The notes under the pieces were generated by a model, which saw only the letters and a list, made by a program, of their open reading frames with translations, had not been told where the DNA came from and made no database searches. From Nageia nagi (lineage: Eukaryota > Pinophyta): a stretch of 64,000 bases of DNA. A program made the position numbers and the translations under genes. This document shows, in pieces, positions 1 through 12,510 of this stretch. The number at the start of each line of letters is the position of its first letter. The first letter of the stretch is position 1. Location of the stretch: assembly GCA_050084985.1 (NCBI GenBank), contig JBITNC010000001.1, positions 1,798,001-1,862,000 on the forward strand. The letters run 5' to 3'.

Positions 1-1
1 C

Positions 2-2459
2 ATTCAGTTGGACTATAGGAGAAGTACATTCTTGGTAAGATGCATAGAAAAAAGTTTGAAAAATATAAGGCAACAAGAGCATCTCAACCTCTTCAACTTG
101 TGCATTTAGATTTGATAGGTCTATTTTAGACTAAGTCGCTTGGAGGAGCATCTTACATTTTGACCTTCATTGATGACTTTAGTAGGATGACCTTTGGATA
201 TCTACTTGAGCATAAGGATCAAACCTTTGAAAGTTTTAATATTTTTAAGGCCTTTATTGAGAATCAAACTAACCTTAAAATCAAGATGTTGAGATCAGAT
301 AATGGGGGAGAATATAGTAGCAATGAGTTTAATGACTTTTGTGCTAAGGATGGAATCAAGTGGTAATTTACAATTCCTTACACTCATAAGTAGAATGGTG
401 TTACCAAAAGAAAAAACATAAGAATTATGGAGATGGCTAGATGCATTATGGGTAATCTTCCTAAATTCTTATGGGGTGAAGCTATGAACACTACTATTTA
501 CACCTTGAATAGGTGTCCTATAAAAGCTATTTATGGTAAAACTCCTTTTGAAACATGGTCAAGAAGAAAAACTAACATTTCACACCTTAGGATGTTTGGT
601 TGTGAAGCATTCTCCTACATTAGGTCTGAGAAAAGGAAGAAGTTGGACAAAAGAGCTAAAAAATGCATCTTTGCGGGTTATGATAGTTAGCATAGAGGCT
701 ACAAGCTTTACTCTTCATCTTATAAAGTGATGTTCATTTCAAGGGATGTAAAGTTTAATGAACTTCCTCATGAATCTACTTCTAATGAGGATGTTGATGA
801 TCTAGAGGACTCTTTAGTTGCACCTAGTTAGTTAGATATTGATGTAGACAAGTCACCTCAATAACAAAAATATTTAACTCAAAAGGTTACATGGAGTATG
901 ACCTTGAATAAATATTTATTTTCCAAGATTGACAATAAGCATGAGCCCTAATGGATAGAAGCTAGGAAAGTGGAGAATGAGGCACTTATAAAAAATGAAA
1001 CTTGGAACTTTGGTTCCTTATCTCAATGAAAAGAATTTGATTAGTAATAAGTGGATCTACAAGGTCAAATTTAATTCAATTGAAGATATTGAGAAATATA
1101 AAGTAAGGTTAGTAGCTAAAGGTTTTGCTTAAAAATATGATGTAGATTGTGAGGAAACCTTTGCTCCTGTGGTAAAGATGCCTACTGTGAGAGTTATCCT
1201 TGCTCTTTCTACAGCTCAAAAATGGAAAGTTTTTCAACTTGACATCAAAAGTGCATTTCTCAATGGTGATTTAGATGTGAAAATATTCATCAATAAACTA
1301 GAAGGGTTTATTATATATGGCAAAGAATCCTTTGTGTGCAAGGTAAAGAAGTCATTGTATGGACTTAAGCAAGCACCTCGAGCTTTTTATAGAAAGATTT
1401 TAGGGTATTTTGTTGACATTGGTTTCTATAAGTGTTTTTTGACTATGATCTATATGTTCTCAATCAAGGGAAAGACATGGTCTTGATTCTCCTTTATGTG
1501 GATGATCTTCTGATAACTAAGAATAATGATAAAATCATTCAAGAGTGCATATCCAAACTTAAGGCAACATTTGAAATGATTGATCTTGGTCTCTTGCACT
1601 ACATCTTGGAATGCAAGTGTATCAATACATGGATTGTACTTATCTTAATCAATTTAAGTATATATCAAAAATTTTGTAGACATTTGGAATGGAAGAATGT
1701 AGATATTCTACAATCCTAATCTCTCCTTAAATCATTATCTCTTTGAGCTCCAACTCTCAATTAACTGATGCTATAGCTTACAGGTAATTAATTGGTAGTC
1801 TTTTGTATTTGACTATATCTAGGCTAGATATTACCTCTGTAGTGAATCTAATGGCATGATTCATGTAGAAACCTTATGTTGAGCACCTTAATGCTATTAA
1901 GCAAATCTTATGGTATGTTGTAGGGACTAAGGATCTTACCTTCAAGTATTCTAATTTACCCTCATTTGTTCTCTTTGAATTCTCAGATTTTGACTATGGG
2001 GAAGATAGAGATGATAGGAAATCAACCTCTACATATGTGTTTAGCATTAGTTTTGGTGCTATCTCTTAGGCTTCCAAGAAGCATCCTATTATTTCTTTTT
2101 TTACAATAGAAGATGAATACCATACCATTTTTATTGTAGCCCAGGAAGCCATTTGGCTAAGGCATCTTTTGAAAGAAATTGGGTATGAGCAAGGTGGCTC
2201 ATCTTTGATTTTTTCAAATAATCAGTCGGCTATTTCTTTGGCTAAGAATCTTATGTTCCATTAGAGAATAAAACATGTTGAAATCCATACCCATTTTATC
2301 AAGGAGAAGGTTCTTGATGGCATCATACACTTGGAGTATTGTCCATCCACCTTGAACTTTGCTAATTTTTTCACCAAGCCCCTCCCAAAAGCTCAATTCT
2401 GTAACCTTAGGAATGCTATTGGGTTGGTAAAGTTACCCTCAAGGGGGAGTGAAGTTTGA
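2..2459 (+). pseudogene. Copia A pol remnant: integrase, RT, RNase H
   Basis: The polyprotein is broken by many stops and frameshifts. The tail of the integrase zinc region (YILGKMHRKKFEK) is followed by the integrase core at about 100-700, with LTFIDDFSRMTFGYLLEHKD and LRSDNGGEY; the third catalytic position reads K in NGVTKRKN where the family has E. RT spans about 1100-1700, with FQLDIKSAFLNGDL, KKSLYGLKQAPRAF and the catalytic LYVDDLLITKN at about 1490-1520. RNase H spans about 1780-2459, with DDRKSTSTYVFS and a C-terminal SRGSEV just before the stop. B and C encode the same protein with fewer lesions. The copy cannot encode working enzymes. Confidence 0.93.
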
Positions 2460-3169
2460 ATTCTTATGTTGAATTCATGTTTGTGATGACAACTTCACCC
2501 TTATGAGGATTTTATGCTACATAGTGTTGATTTTGTTATACATATTCGTGGTGAATTTGCTCTATGTGAGGAACTTGTTGTATAAAAGTTTAAAAGCAAA
2601 AGATTGGCCAATCTAGCACTGTTTAGTTATCCATGTGTGAGGAACTCTTATGTGTATTTTAGCACTATTTAGTTATCTATATGTGAGGAACTCATATGTG
2701 CATTCTCTATTTTGTAATGATAATCAACACATGTTTTATATACAGTAGGTGACTATGAGTTTTTGGCATGACATCTTTGTGATGACTTATAGTGCACCAT
2801 TGATCAATTCATGATGGCATTTGTGTGATTCATCTATCCTTGTTGAGATGAACATGTTGCATCTAACTGATCTTATTATTTGAGTTGCTTATGACTTACA
2901 AGTTCTTTTGAGATTGCAGTTTACTTACCTTAGGTATGTAGGCTCTTAAGAACTCTTCATGACTTCCAGTTGGATGACTACTTCATGTACATTGAAATTA
3001 ATTATGGTTAATGATTGTATTTGGCAAAGTAGTGAGTCTCAAACTATATATTTCTTACTTCACAAATATGTAAAAAATTCTCATCTCCATTGTATCTATT
3101 TGGAGAACTCTCTTACTTTTTCTTCTTCTTCTCTTATTTGCTATATCCCAATATTGCATTAAGGGAGAT
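2460..3169 (+). other. 3' untranslated region and polypurine tract of element A
   Basis: About 0.7 kb between the pol stop and the 3' LTR. It carries one clear and a few decayed copies of the unit (GTGGTGAATTTGCTCTATG...GAGGAACTTGTTGTA) that is tandemly amplified in B and C. It then shows the conserved stretch around GTGACTATGAG and a final purine tract AAGGGAGAT at 3161-3169 abutting the LTR, the expected plus-strand priming site. No gene is seen here. Confidence 0.75.
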
Positions 3170-3658
3170 TGTTAGAATGTATAATGAATTATTGTAAAGG
3201 TTATCTAATAATATTCTATGTAAGTTCACTAATACTTAAGGGTATCATTTGATACCTTTAGTATTTAAATGAATATGATAATGTAACTTATCCTACACTC
3301 CATGTCATGAGCATGCCCCTTGGGTAAAATGATGTGCATGTCATGCTATTGTACATTAAATAAAGGGTGTGATCCAAAGAGGGATTTGGGCCTATAAATA
3401 GAAGGCTCCATCTTTGTGATCACATACCAATTTTTGGAGTAAAGTTGTGCTAGAGGATAGTGTTTAGGAGTTGAGATTAGGAGGATTGTTAGAGAGTTGT
3501 ATTTGTGAATGAAGTGAGATCTAGTTAGAGGATGTACTCCTAGTTGGAGGAACCACTTACATTTTGAGTTATCTTTGTGAGTTATTTAGATGTGATTTGT
3601 AAGCTTTCATGTGATATTGGAAGTTTAGAGTTGCTTATGTTATAGTTTAATTCCCACA
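3170..3658 (+). repeat. 3' LTR of element A
   Basis: Begins TGTTAGAATGTATAATG and ends CA at 3658. It matches along its whole length the solo LTR at 45266-45766. A TATA box, TATAAATA, lies at 3393-3400. The LTR is related to, but clearly diverged from, the LTRs of B and C (shared TGTTAGAAT start and TATA block). The target duplication cannot be checked because the left LTR is outside the window. Confidence 0.88.
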
Positions 3659-5538
3659 TTTATGATTTGAATAAGGTGTGTCTTAAGGATGATTTTCCTC
3701 TACCCAATATTGATATCTTGGTTGATAATATTGTTGGTTATGAGATATTGTCCCTTATGGATAGTTTCTCTAGCTATAATTAAATTTGGATTAGTCCCAA
3801 ATATCAACATGAAATAGCCTTTACCACCCCTTTGGGGATTTATTGCTATAGATTTATGCCTTTCGATCTTAAGAACACTAGAGTCACCTATTAAACAATC
3901 ATGACCTATATCTTCCATGACATAATGTATGATACATTAAAATATTATGTTGATGATCTTTTAGCCAAGTCCAATACACATGAAGGATATTGGGAAGTTC
4001 TTCACAAGGTATTTCATCATCTTCTTGAGCATAATGTTATATTGAATCCTAAGAAGTATATTTTTGGTGTCATTTTAAAGGTAAGCTTTTAGGTTTCATC
4101 ATGTCCAAGCAAGGTATTGAGATTGATCCTAAAAAGGTCAAGGCCAAAAACCTTTAGAATTCTTCAAGGTAATATCTAAGCCAATTATCACTTTGTAGTT
4201 TAGTTTTCAAATAAGTTCCATTGTTTCAATAAGCTCTTGAAGAAGTATGATGTCAGAGTGAAATGAGAAGTGCCAACAAGCTTATGATGACATTAAGTGT
4301 TATCTCACCACTCCTATCGTGATCCCTGCTAAGGATGGTATCCCCTTCCATCTTTATCTTTTGGTGATAGATTTTTCTTTAGGTGTCATGCTTGCTAAAA
4401 AGAATGATCAAGGCAAGGAGAAAACCATCTATTACCTTAGTCACACCCTTATGGAATACAAGGTTAGGTATATCTATATAAAGCATCTTTGCCTTACCAT
4501 TATATTTATAGCTGAGAAATTACATCATTACATGCTTAATCATATGACATACATTATTTTTATGCTAATCCATTCCAACATATGATGAGTAAGAATTATC
4601 ATAATTCTTGAACATCTAAGTGTATCATGTTTTTATCTGAGTTTGACCTTGAGTTTGTTAGTAAAAAATCCATTAAGGGTCAATTAATATTAGATAAGTT
4701 GGCTAAAGCACCCTTTCCTAACAATTCCCTCTAGATATCAAACTCCTTGAGGATATATTTAAGGTTGATGAAGATGAAGAGTTTATTGATACTCATGAGG
4801 ACTTTAACATGACCATGTATTTTGATGGATCTAAGTGTGAGTAAGGGGGCAATGCTATAGTTATTTTCTTCATACCTTAGGGTGTCCATATCCCTTATTC
4901 ATTTAATTTAGGTTTTCATTGCACCAATAACAATGCAAAGTATGAAGCCTTGATCCTAGATCTTACAATCGCCATCAAGCTTAATATTAAGAGACTCATG
5001 AACTATGATGATTTTCTCTTGGTTGTTAACCAAATCCTTGGATTTTATTAGTGTCATAATGAGATCCTTAAGTCTTATGTAGAGGAGGTTATCAAACTCA
5101 TCAAGTGTTTGAAGGCTTATAAGATCAATTCAACCCCTAGGTTGTCTAATTAATTTGCAAACACCATGTCCTCTTTAGGTTCCCTCATTCCACCTAATAC
5201 TTATCGATGCATTTAACATGTGGAAGTTGTGACTATCATGGAGTTATCCCTGAAGTCATCTTCATCTTCTTCCCTCATTGAAGCTAGTGTCAATGATATT
5301 TTAGTTGAGTCTTGAGACTTTTGGTACAAGCAACTTCATGAGTACCTCAAGTGGAATATCCTTTCTCCTAACAAATCTCCTAATGAGAAGCATGATTTTA
5401 AGTATCATGTTACTTGGTACACCCTTGTAGGTTATGTCCTCTACTATAAATCCTTCAATAAAGTCCTTATTATTTATCTTGATCTTTGTGATCAACAAAT
5501 TGGCATATGGGATTGTCATGATGACATTTATGATAGAC
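3659..5538 (+). pseudogene. Tat element E pol: RT, RNase H, second RNase H, start of integrase
   Basis: RT resumes right after element A with DDFPLPNID and continues to YYVDDLLAKSNTHEG (catalytic YVDD at about 3943-3954) and NPKKYIFGV. The first RNase H is at about 4300-4700 (GVMLAKKNDQGKEK, IYYLSHTLMEYKVRY). The second, archaeal-type RNase H is at about 4740-5180: MYFDGSKCE, IPYSFNLGFHCTNNNAKYEA, LLVVNQ. The last part (LVGYVLYYKSFNKV to DRHF) is the start of the integrase zinc domain, where element B interrupts it. Multiple stops and frameshifts make it non-functional. Confidence 0.9.
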
Positions 5539-5543
5539 ACTTT
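5539..5543. repeat. Target-site duplication of element B, left copy (ACTTT)
   Basis: ACTTT lies directly left of the LTR edge and is repeated exactly at 14841-14845, right of the other LTR. It shows that B inserted as a whole at this point of element E. Confidence 0.93.
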
Positions 5544-6016
5544 TGAGAGAATTAGCACTACTCTAATCCTCAAGGTCCAAGACTAGGAAGCTCAATCACA
5601 CAACATTCACACAAGATAATACAAGTGTAATGTGGTTCCTCACTCCTTGGGAGTACATCCACAACTAGTCTCTCAATTCTCAAGTATGCCCCTCTTACAA
5701 CAATTCTCTTCCTCTCTCCTACACAAACTAGTAGAGTAATGTTACTCCAAAACTTAGATATATTTACAAGAGGAGAGGCCCTCTATTTATAGCTTGAGAG
5801 CACCTCCCTAACCTCCCTTTAACCCAAGGGTAAGGTTAGGGTTACAATAAATGTGTGACCTAACTTTAACCTACCAACTAACCCCATGGTTAGGTCAAAG
5901 TCCACACATAATAAAGAATTCAGTTAATCCTTTAAGGTATCTACATATCCTTTAAGTGATTAATTGAACTTACAAGGAGTTTAGATATTCACAATATTTC
6001 ATTACAAATTCTAACA
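5544..6016 (-). repeat. 3' LTR of element B
   Basis: 473 bp; on the minus strand it starts TGTTAGAATTTGTAATG and ends CTCTCA. Near-identical to 14370-14840. A TATA box (TATAAATA on the minus strand) lies at 5784-5791. The upstream part holds TAACCCTAACC, a telomere-like motif. Confidence 0.95.
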
Positions 6017-6030
6017 CTCCCCCTTAATGC
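6017..6030 (-). other. Polypurine tract of element B
   Basis: On the minus strand the sequence reads ATTAAGGGGGAG immediately before the LTR. This is the plus-strand primer site of LTR retrotransposons. The same tract sits before the 3' LTR of C, and a weaker one before that of A. Confidence 0.85.
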
Positions 6031-6483
6031 AATATTAGGATAGAGTGTAGAAGAAAGAAGAGAGTAAGAGAGAGTTCTCTTCCATAGAGATACAAGAGGA
6101 GATGAGAACATTTACATATTTGAGAATCTTTTTGAGAACTAGTATGAGACTCACTACATTACCATTTGACAAAATGGTTTACAATATAATCATTAACCAC
6201 AACTGGTTTCACTGTACATAGTAGTCGATCAACTTTAAGCTGACATGTGAGTCTCCATGAGCTTGCTTTCACAAGGTGAGTAACCTACATTTTTGAAGAA
6301 GATCCTACATGCTACAAGCAACTCATGAACAAAATCAGTTAGATGCATCATATATTCAAATAAAAGAATCAAATAATGCCATCTTATAAATAACTAATTA
6401 ATGGTGCACTATGAGTCATCACGGAGATGCCAAGCCATCACTCATAGTCACTTGTTGTTATATAGACATGTGTTGATTATTAA

Positions 6484-6960
6484 TAGAGCATAAAAATTGT
6501 ACAATGAGTTTCTCACGTAGAGCAAACTCACCATGGAGGTATATTAATTATATGCTCAAAAATTGTACAATGAGTTTCTCACATAGAGCAAACTCACCAT
6601 GGAGTTATAGAGCATAAAAATTGTACAATGAGTTTCTCACGCAGAGCAAACTCACCACAGAGGTATAGAATGTACAACAAGTTCGTCATGCAGAGCAAAC
6701 TTACCACGGAGGTATATTAATTATATGCTCAAAAATTGTACAATGAGTTTCTCACGTAGAGCAAACTCACCACAGAGGTATAAAATGTACAACAAGTTTG
6801 TCATGTAGAGCAAACTTACCATGGAGGTATAAATATGTACAAGTTTATCACGTAGAGCAAACTTACCACGGAGGTATAAAATAATCAACACTCTATAACA
6901 ATAATTGTACAACAAGTTTGTCATGCAGAGCAAACTTACCATGGAGGTCTAGAATGTACA
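6484..6960 (-). repeat. Tandem repeat array in 3' untranslated region of B (about 8 units)
   Basis: About eight units of roughly 47-65 bp. On the minus strand the core reads ACCTCC(G/A)TGG then (T/A)AGTTTGCTCT and ends in a GTACA box. Some units carry a 15-18-bp extension ending in AGCATATAAT. The same unit forms an array in C (34902-35320) and is nearly single-copy in A. It lies between the pol stop and the 3' LTR. Confidence 0.9.
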
Positions 6961-7006
6961 ATAAAAAAGGCCTCTTAGAGGTGAAGTTGTCATCACTAAC
7001 AAAAGT

Positions 7007-10000
7007 TCAAACTTCACTCCCCCTTGAGGGCAACTTCACCAACCTGAGAGAATCCTTAAGCTTGCTGAACTGAGCTTCAGGAAGGGGCTTGGTGAATAAA
7101 TCAACAAAGTTTTTAGTAGATGGACAATACTCCAAGTGTATGATGTCATCTAGAACCTTCTCCCTGATAAAATGGGCTTGGATTTCCACATGTTTGGTTC
7201 TCTGATGGAACATAGGATTCTTAGCCAACAAGATAGCCGATTGATTATCTGAAGAAATAAGAGATGGGACATTTTGCTTATACCTAATTTCATTCAGAAG
7301 ATGCCTCAGCTAAATAGCTTCTTGGGTAGCAATAGACATGGCTTGATATTCAGCTTCGGTGGTAGAAAGAGTCACAGTAGGTTGCTTCTTGGAAGCCCAA
7401 GAGATAGCACCTGAACCAATGCTGAACACATATGCAGATGTTGATTTCCTATCATCTCTATCTCCCCCATAATTAGAATCTGAGAACCCTGAGAGAATAA
7501 TTGAGGGCACTTTGGAATACTTAAGAGCAAGATCCTTTGTCCCTACCACATACCTCAAGATTTGCTTCACAGCATTGAGGTGTTCAACATATGGTTTTTG
7601 CATGAATCATGCCATCAGATTCACTGCAAAGGCAATATTAGGATGAGAGATAGTCAGATATAGAAGACTACCAATTAATTGCCTATAAGCTGTAGCATCA
7701 ACCAACTGAGAATCTGAGCTCAGTGATACAACGATTCCAGGAGAAATAGGTATTGCAACATATCTACACTCCTCCATTCCAAACTTTTGCAAGATGTCTG
7801 ATATATACTTAGATTGACTAAGATAAGTACAATATTTGTGTTGGTACACTTGCATCCCAAGATAGTAATGCAATAAACCTAAATTAGTCATTTCAAATGT
7901 TGCCTTCAGTTTGGATATGCACTCTTGGATGATTTCAATATTGTTGCCTGTTATGAGAAGATCATCCACATAAAGGAGAATTAAGACCACGTCTTTTCCT
8001 TGATTGAGTACATAGAGATCTGAGTCAGAGAAGTACTTGGAAAAACCAATATCTGCAAAGAATCCTAAAATTTTCTTGTACCATGCTCTAGGTGCTTATT
8101 TAAGTCCATACAAAGACTTCTTTAGCTTGCACACAAGAGACTCTTTTCCTTCTGGAATAAATCCTTTTGGTTGATTCATGTAGATTTCTACATCCAAGTC
8201 ACCATTGAGAAATGCACTCTTGACATCAAGTTGGAAAACTTGCCATCCTTGAGCTACAGAAAGAGCAAGGATTATCTTGACAGTAGGCATCTTGGCCATA
8301 GGAGCAAAGGTTTCCTCATAATCAATACCATATTTCTAAGCGAATCCTTTGGCCACTAACCTTGCTTTGTATTTTTCAACTTCTTCATCAGAGTTGTACT
8401 TGACCTTGTATATCCATTTATTTCCAATCACATTTTTCTCATTGGGATAAGGAACCAAATCCCAAGTTTCATTTGTCATGAGTGCCTCATACTCAACTTT
8501 TATAGCTTCCATCCAACACTCTTGCTTGGAAGCTTCTTTGAATGTTGATGGCTCATTCATATTATCAATTTTGGTAAATAAGGATTTATTCAAGGTCATA
8601 CTTCTTGTAATTCTCTGACCTGGAGAATTTTGCTCTTGTGGTGACTTCCCTACATGATCATCCAACCAGTTAGGTGTAGGCATAGAATCTTCTGAATCAG
8701 ACACCTCAGCATGAGAAGTCATATCCTCAGGAAGTTCATTGAACTTGACATCCCTAGAAACAAAGACTATTTTATGGGATGAGGAGTAGAGCCTGTAACC
8801 TCTATGCTGATTATCATACCCCACAAAGATGCATTTTTCTGATCTTTTTTCTAGCTTCTTTCTTTTCTTTGAGGTAATGAAGGCAAATGCATCACAACCA
8901 AAGACCCTGAAGTGTGAGATGTTAGGTTTCTTTCCTTTCCATGCTTCATATGGATTTTTTCCTTCAACTACTTTAGTAGGACACCTATTTAGGGTGTGAA
9001 TAGCAGTGTGAATAGCTTCTCCCCATAAGAAACTAGGAAGGTTACCCAACATGCATCTTGCCATTTCCATAATGGTGCGATTCTTCCTTTCAGCAACTCC
9101 ATTTTACTGAGGGGTGTAAGGGATTGTGAATTACCGCTTGATCCCATGTTTAACACAATAGTCATTAAACTCATTGCTATTATACTCACCCCCATTATTA
9201 GATCTCAGCATTTTGATCTTAAAATTAGTTTGATTTTCAACAAGTGCCTTGAAGTCTTTAAACCAGTCAAAAGTTTGATCCTTGTGCTCAAGTAGATAAC
9301 CAAATGTCATCCTATTGAAGTCATCAATGAAGGTCAGAACAGAAGAAGCTCCCCCTAGAGACTTAGTCTGAAATGGACCCATCAAATTTGAATGCACAAG
9401 CTGAAGAGGACAAGTAGCCTGAGTTGCCTTATCCTTTTCAAACTTTTGCCTATTCATCTTTCCTAGAATGCACCTTTCACAAAGACCAATTGTGGGTGAA
9501 ATATTAGGTAAACCTTCCACAAGTTCTTGATTTTTCATATCTTGAATACTCTTGTGGTTCTGGTGCCCTAATCATTGATACCAAAGATTACCTTTTGAAC
9601 ACACATTTGTAGCAAGACAAATCTTTGAAGGTACTTGATCCACAATATAAAGGTCATTCTTTACTGATCCTTTCATCAAAGTGGCAAGTCCTTTATTAAC
9701 ACACCAAGAGTGTGAGGTAAACTCAAATGAGCATCCTATCCTTATAATTTGAATTACAGAGATAAGATTCATCCTTAGCTTAGGCACATAAAAGACATTA
9801 TCAAGCACCTTTCCATGAATCTTCACATTCCCTATTCCTTGAACATCAAGGACTGTATTATCACCTATCACAACTGTATCCTTGTTGTACTTATGAAAAT
9901 TTTCAAACTTATCCTTTTCATAACACATGTGATTAGTGCATCCTAAATTAACAATCCAATCATTTGAAATAGTTTGAGTCATTGAGTAGTAGGCAACAGA

Positions 10001-10080
10001 AGCAGCATGCTTGTTCTTCTTTTTATTATTGAAATTTCTCACATTTGCATTTCCCTTGCCTTTTTGAGCAAATTTTTTTT
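7007..10080 (-). pseudogene. Copia B pol: protease, integrase, RT, RNase H
   Basis: Read on the minus strand. The protease motif is decayed (VNLGCTNHM, where C has VDSGCTNHM, at about 9960). The integrase zinc region ends with LCERCILGKMNRQKFEK; the core is at about 8700-9470, with two catalytic Asp changed to Asn (HSNLMG, RSNNGGEY) and the Glu retained in NGVAERKNR. RT has FQLDVKSAFLNGDLDVEIYM and LYVDDLLITGNN (about 7970). RNase H is at about 7007-7700 (DDRKSTSAYVFS, TTEAEYQAM), ending SRGSEV. Stops interrupt it after LWYQ, HGIKR, TPQ, KGFA, YGLK, LMA and QEAI, mostly where relatives have Gln, Arg or Trp. It cannot move unaided. Confidence 0.95.
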
Positions 10081-10900
10081 ACGACAATCATACTCTTTGT
10101 GTCCAAAGATGCCACAAAAGTTATAATTCCCATCAAACTTTTCCTGCGGTGTTGGTTTGCTTGATCCAACTTTGTCATTTCTTTTCTTGAAGTTGCCATG
10201 CTTCCTGATGGTAGATGAGGATTTGTTATCTTTGAATTTATAATGTTTGAACGTCTTCTTGAAAGGAGTTTTGGTTGCTCCTAGAGCAATGCTATTATCC
10301 TTTGGAGAAATGTTCAACATTTTCTTGTTCAAAGTTTCCTCATGCTTCAGAAGGAGTCTAGAAAGATTGTCAAGGGAGATGACATCTTCTTCATCATCGA
10401 GCCTAGTCTCCATAACTGTGACAAAGTTACTGAACTTTGTAGAGAGGCTTTGAAGAATGATGAATACCATGAACTCATCATTGATCCAATTGCACCCACA
10501 GCCAACCAGTTGTGTCCTGAGGTCAATGATTTTATTCAAGTAGATTGAGGCACTTTCATCTTCACCTTGACGATATTGCAATAACTTTTGTAGAATGGTG
10601 AACCTTCTTGAAAATTTGAATCCAAGGTAAATTTTCTTTAGTCTATCCCAAGCTTCTTTTGCTGATGTCGAGGAAGAGATCATGAGAAGGATGTCATCTG
10701 AAACTGCACAATAGATCATAGAAGTTGCTAACTCATTCTTTGAGTTGTAAATTTCAAGGGCCTTCTCATCTGTAGGAGCAATTAGATCTTCATTTACTGT
10801 CTGCCATAGCTTCCTTGCCTGTAACTCAGCTCTCATATGAGGTTCCCATACCGAAGTTGGAATCATCGAGTATGTGCTTGGGTATGAAGGTTTCAACCAT
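10039..10900 (-). pseudogene. Copia B gag (nucleocapsid)
   Basis: The likely start is MVETFIPKHILD at 10898-10900, as in C. A 2-base loss near codon 18 shifts the frame, after which a long open frame runs WEPHMRAELQARKLW through TSAKEAWDRLKKIYLG (UBN2-type copia gag) to a CCHC zinc knuckle, CNFCGIFGHKEYDC in C (YNFCGIFGHKEYDC here, first Cys lost). A second frameshift lies in a T run near 10070, after which C reads on into protease in one frame. Gag would coat and package the element RNA. Confidence 0.92.
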
Positions 10901-12510
10901 TGTCTGTACAAAAAATAAATATGCAATAAGAATGCAAATTTTTACAAGTTTCCATCTATACAAATCAAACATAAGTAAACATGTCTCACATGTGCAAACT
11001 TATAACCATGATCCGTAGAGGAATAAAGTTGGGGTTGTTTTCTTGTATAGAATTAGGCCTTCACCTGGATGCCCGCAAGGTGGAGCCCAGGTACTACCAG
11101 TCCTCAACCAGTTCACCTTGGTCAGTAATATACTCTCACAAGGAGAAGTACCAACTATTTTCCAAGGATCTGACGTATCTTGGACTGGCCATTTTAATTA
11201 TCTTGATTAAGGTTTTTAGTTTTCCTCCTAGGTTATCAGGATAATCCCTGAATGGATGTGCGGACATGTGGTATCACTAGACACATGCCTGTCCACCTAA
11301 TAGAGTTATGTCCAATCCAACAGAGGTCTTAGGGGCAATTAAGACGGACTTACCACCACTCGGGTCTTCGAACTAAAAGGGCTCCAGTCTACCTGTCCTC
11401 ACCTTGTGGCTCCCCAAACAAGTCATGTTGTGGAAGAATACGTGCAGATTTGTTCATTTTAGGGGTTACTTTCAATATTTGCATTTTTGCAAGTATAAGC
11501 AAATTATGCAAAAATATAAAGTAAAGTAAAATTGCATCATCCACACAAGCTTGAAAAACCTTAAAAAGTTCAATGGGTTTTGTACTAACCCCTAAAGGAC
11601 TTTTACATTTTGTATATTTTGCTCAATTTATTCAAGTACTTAATGAATTAAAAAGAACTAAGTCCTACTTAGTATTTAATTCATAACATGCATTGTTCCA
11701 TGACTTAAAAAAAATTTAAGTAATCATGCATCATGCATTATTTAACTTAAAAATTTAAGTCCTAAGCATATTTTATTCTTCAAACAAGATAAGGATACAT
11801 GCATCATAAGTCTAGCATGCAAGATCTAGATAAGGTTTACAAGATAAAGAGACATGCATCACAAGTCTAGCATGCAAGATCTAGATAAGGTTTACAAGAT
11901 AAAGAGACATGCATCACAAGTCTAGCATGCAAGATCTAGATAAACTTTAAGTAAAAATTATACCAATTCCCTCCTTTTCACTTAAAGTTGTATCCCTAAA
12001 AAATTGTATGCTAAGACTTGTCTTATAAGTATGCATTTTAAGTAAAATTTTTTCCCTTATTTACTTAAAAAATAGCATGCTTAGACTAAATTACTATGCT
12101 TAGAGAAAAATGCTAAGAGGTTAGCATTAAAAAATTGCATGTGCACCTTAGTAAATTAAATATACAATTTTGAGTAGAATATTAGAAATATTCTAAGTAC
12201 TCCTAAGTGCGTTTAATGGGAGCAATTGACTTGTAAGCAAGTAAGTAAAAAAAATTAAATGCCTAAGAAGTATATGTGTGCAAGTTGTAATAGGAGACCC
12301 ATACCCCTACTTCATGCAATTTTAATGCTTTGTCTACCTTAAGCACTAAAAAAAAATACTCCTAAGTCAAAAAAAAAAAAAACAATTAAATGCTTTGTAG
12401 TTGTAAAATTATGACCCCCCCCTTTTTCTTCCACTAAGAAAAGCATACGTTGCTTTTGGAAGAGCAAAAATGCAAGTAGTCAACTAAACAAACGTAATGC
12501 ATTTAAGTGC
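10901..12510 (-). other. Conserved leader of B, gag-proximal part
   Basis: Non-coding leader directly before gag. It is strongly similar to C 29325-30918, most of all at about 10980-11470 (C 30350-30850), where identity by eye is close to that of the coding regions. This best block is GC-richer than its surroundings. The rest is AT-rich with poly-A runs. Role unknown; packaging or translation signals are plausible. Confidence 0.75.
11784..11948 (-). repeat. 55-bp tandem triplication in the leader of B
   Basis: Three copies with period 55 (starts about 11784, 11839 and 11894) containing GACATGCATCACAAGTCTAG and GCATGCAAGATCTAGATAA. Copies two and three are nearly identical. C has only one copy (about 30030-30080), so the amplification is specific to B or its close kin. 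Confidence 0.85.

Larger units (their letters stand above)
1..3658 (+). mobile_element. Ty1/copia element A (left end outside window)
   Basis: A decayed copia element, cut off at the left by the window. It shows, in order, integrase, reverse transcriptase and RNase H remnants, a 3' untranslated region, a purine tract and a 3' LTR. Directly after the LTR the sequence resumes inside a gypsy RT (reading YDLNKVCLKDDFPLPNID), so A was inserted into Tat element E. It is related to elements B and C (same pol ending SRGSEV and same 3' untranslated region), but has more stops and indels and a diverged LTR. Its 5' LTR, leader, gag and protease are not in the window. Confidence 0.9.

Noticed and set aside
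6721-6942. Open frames within the repeat array of B (and 35072-35260 in C)
   Set aside because: Periodic translation of tandem repeats, not conserved as protein between B and C.
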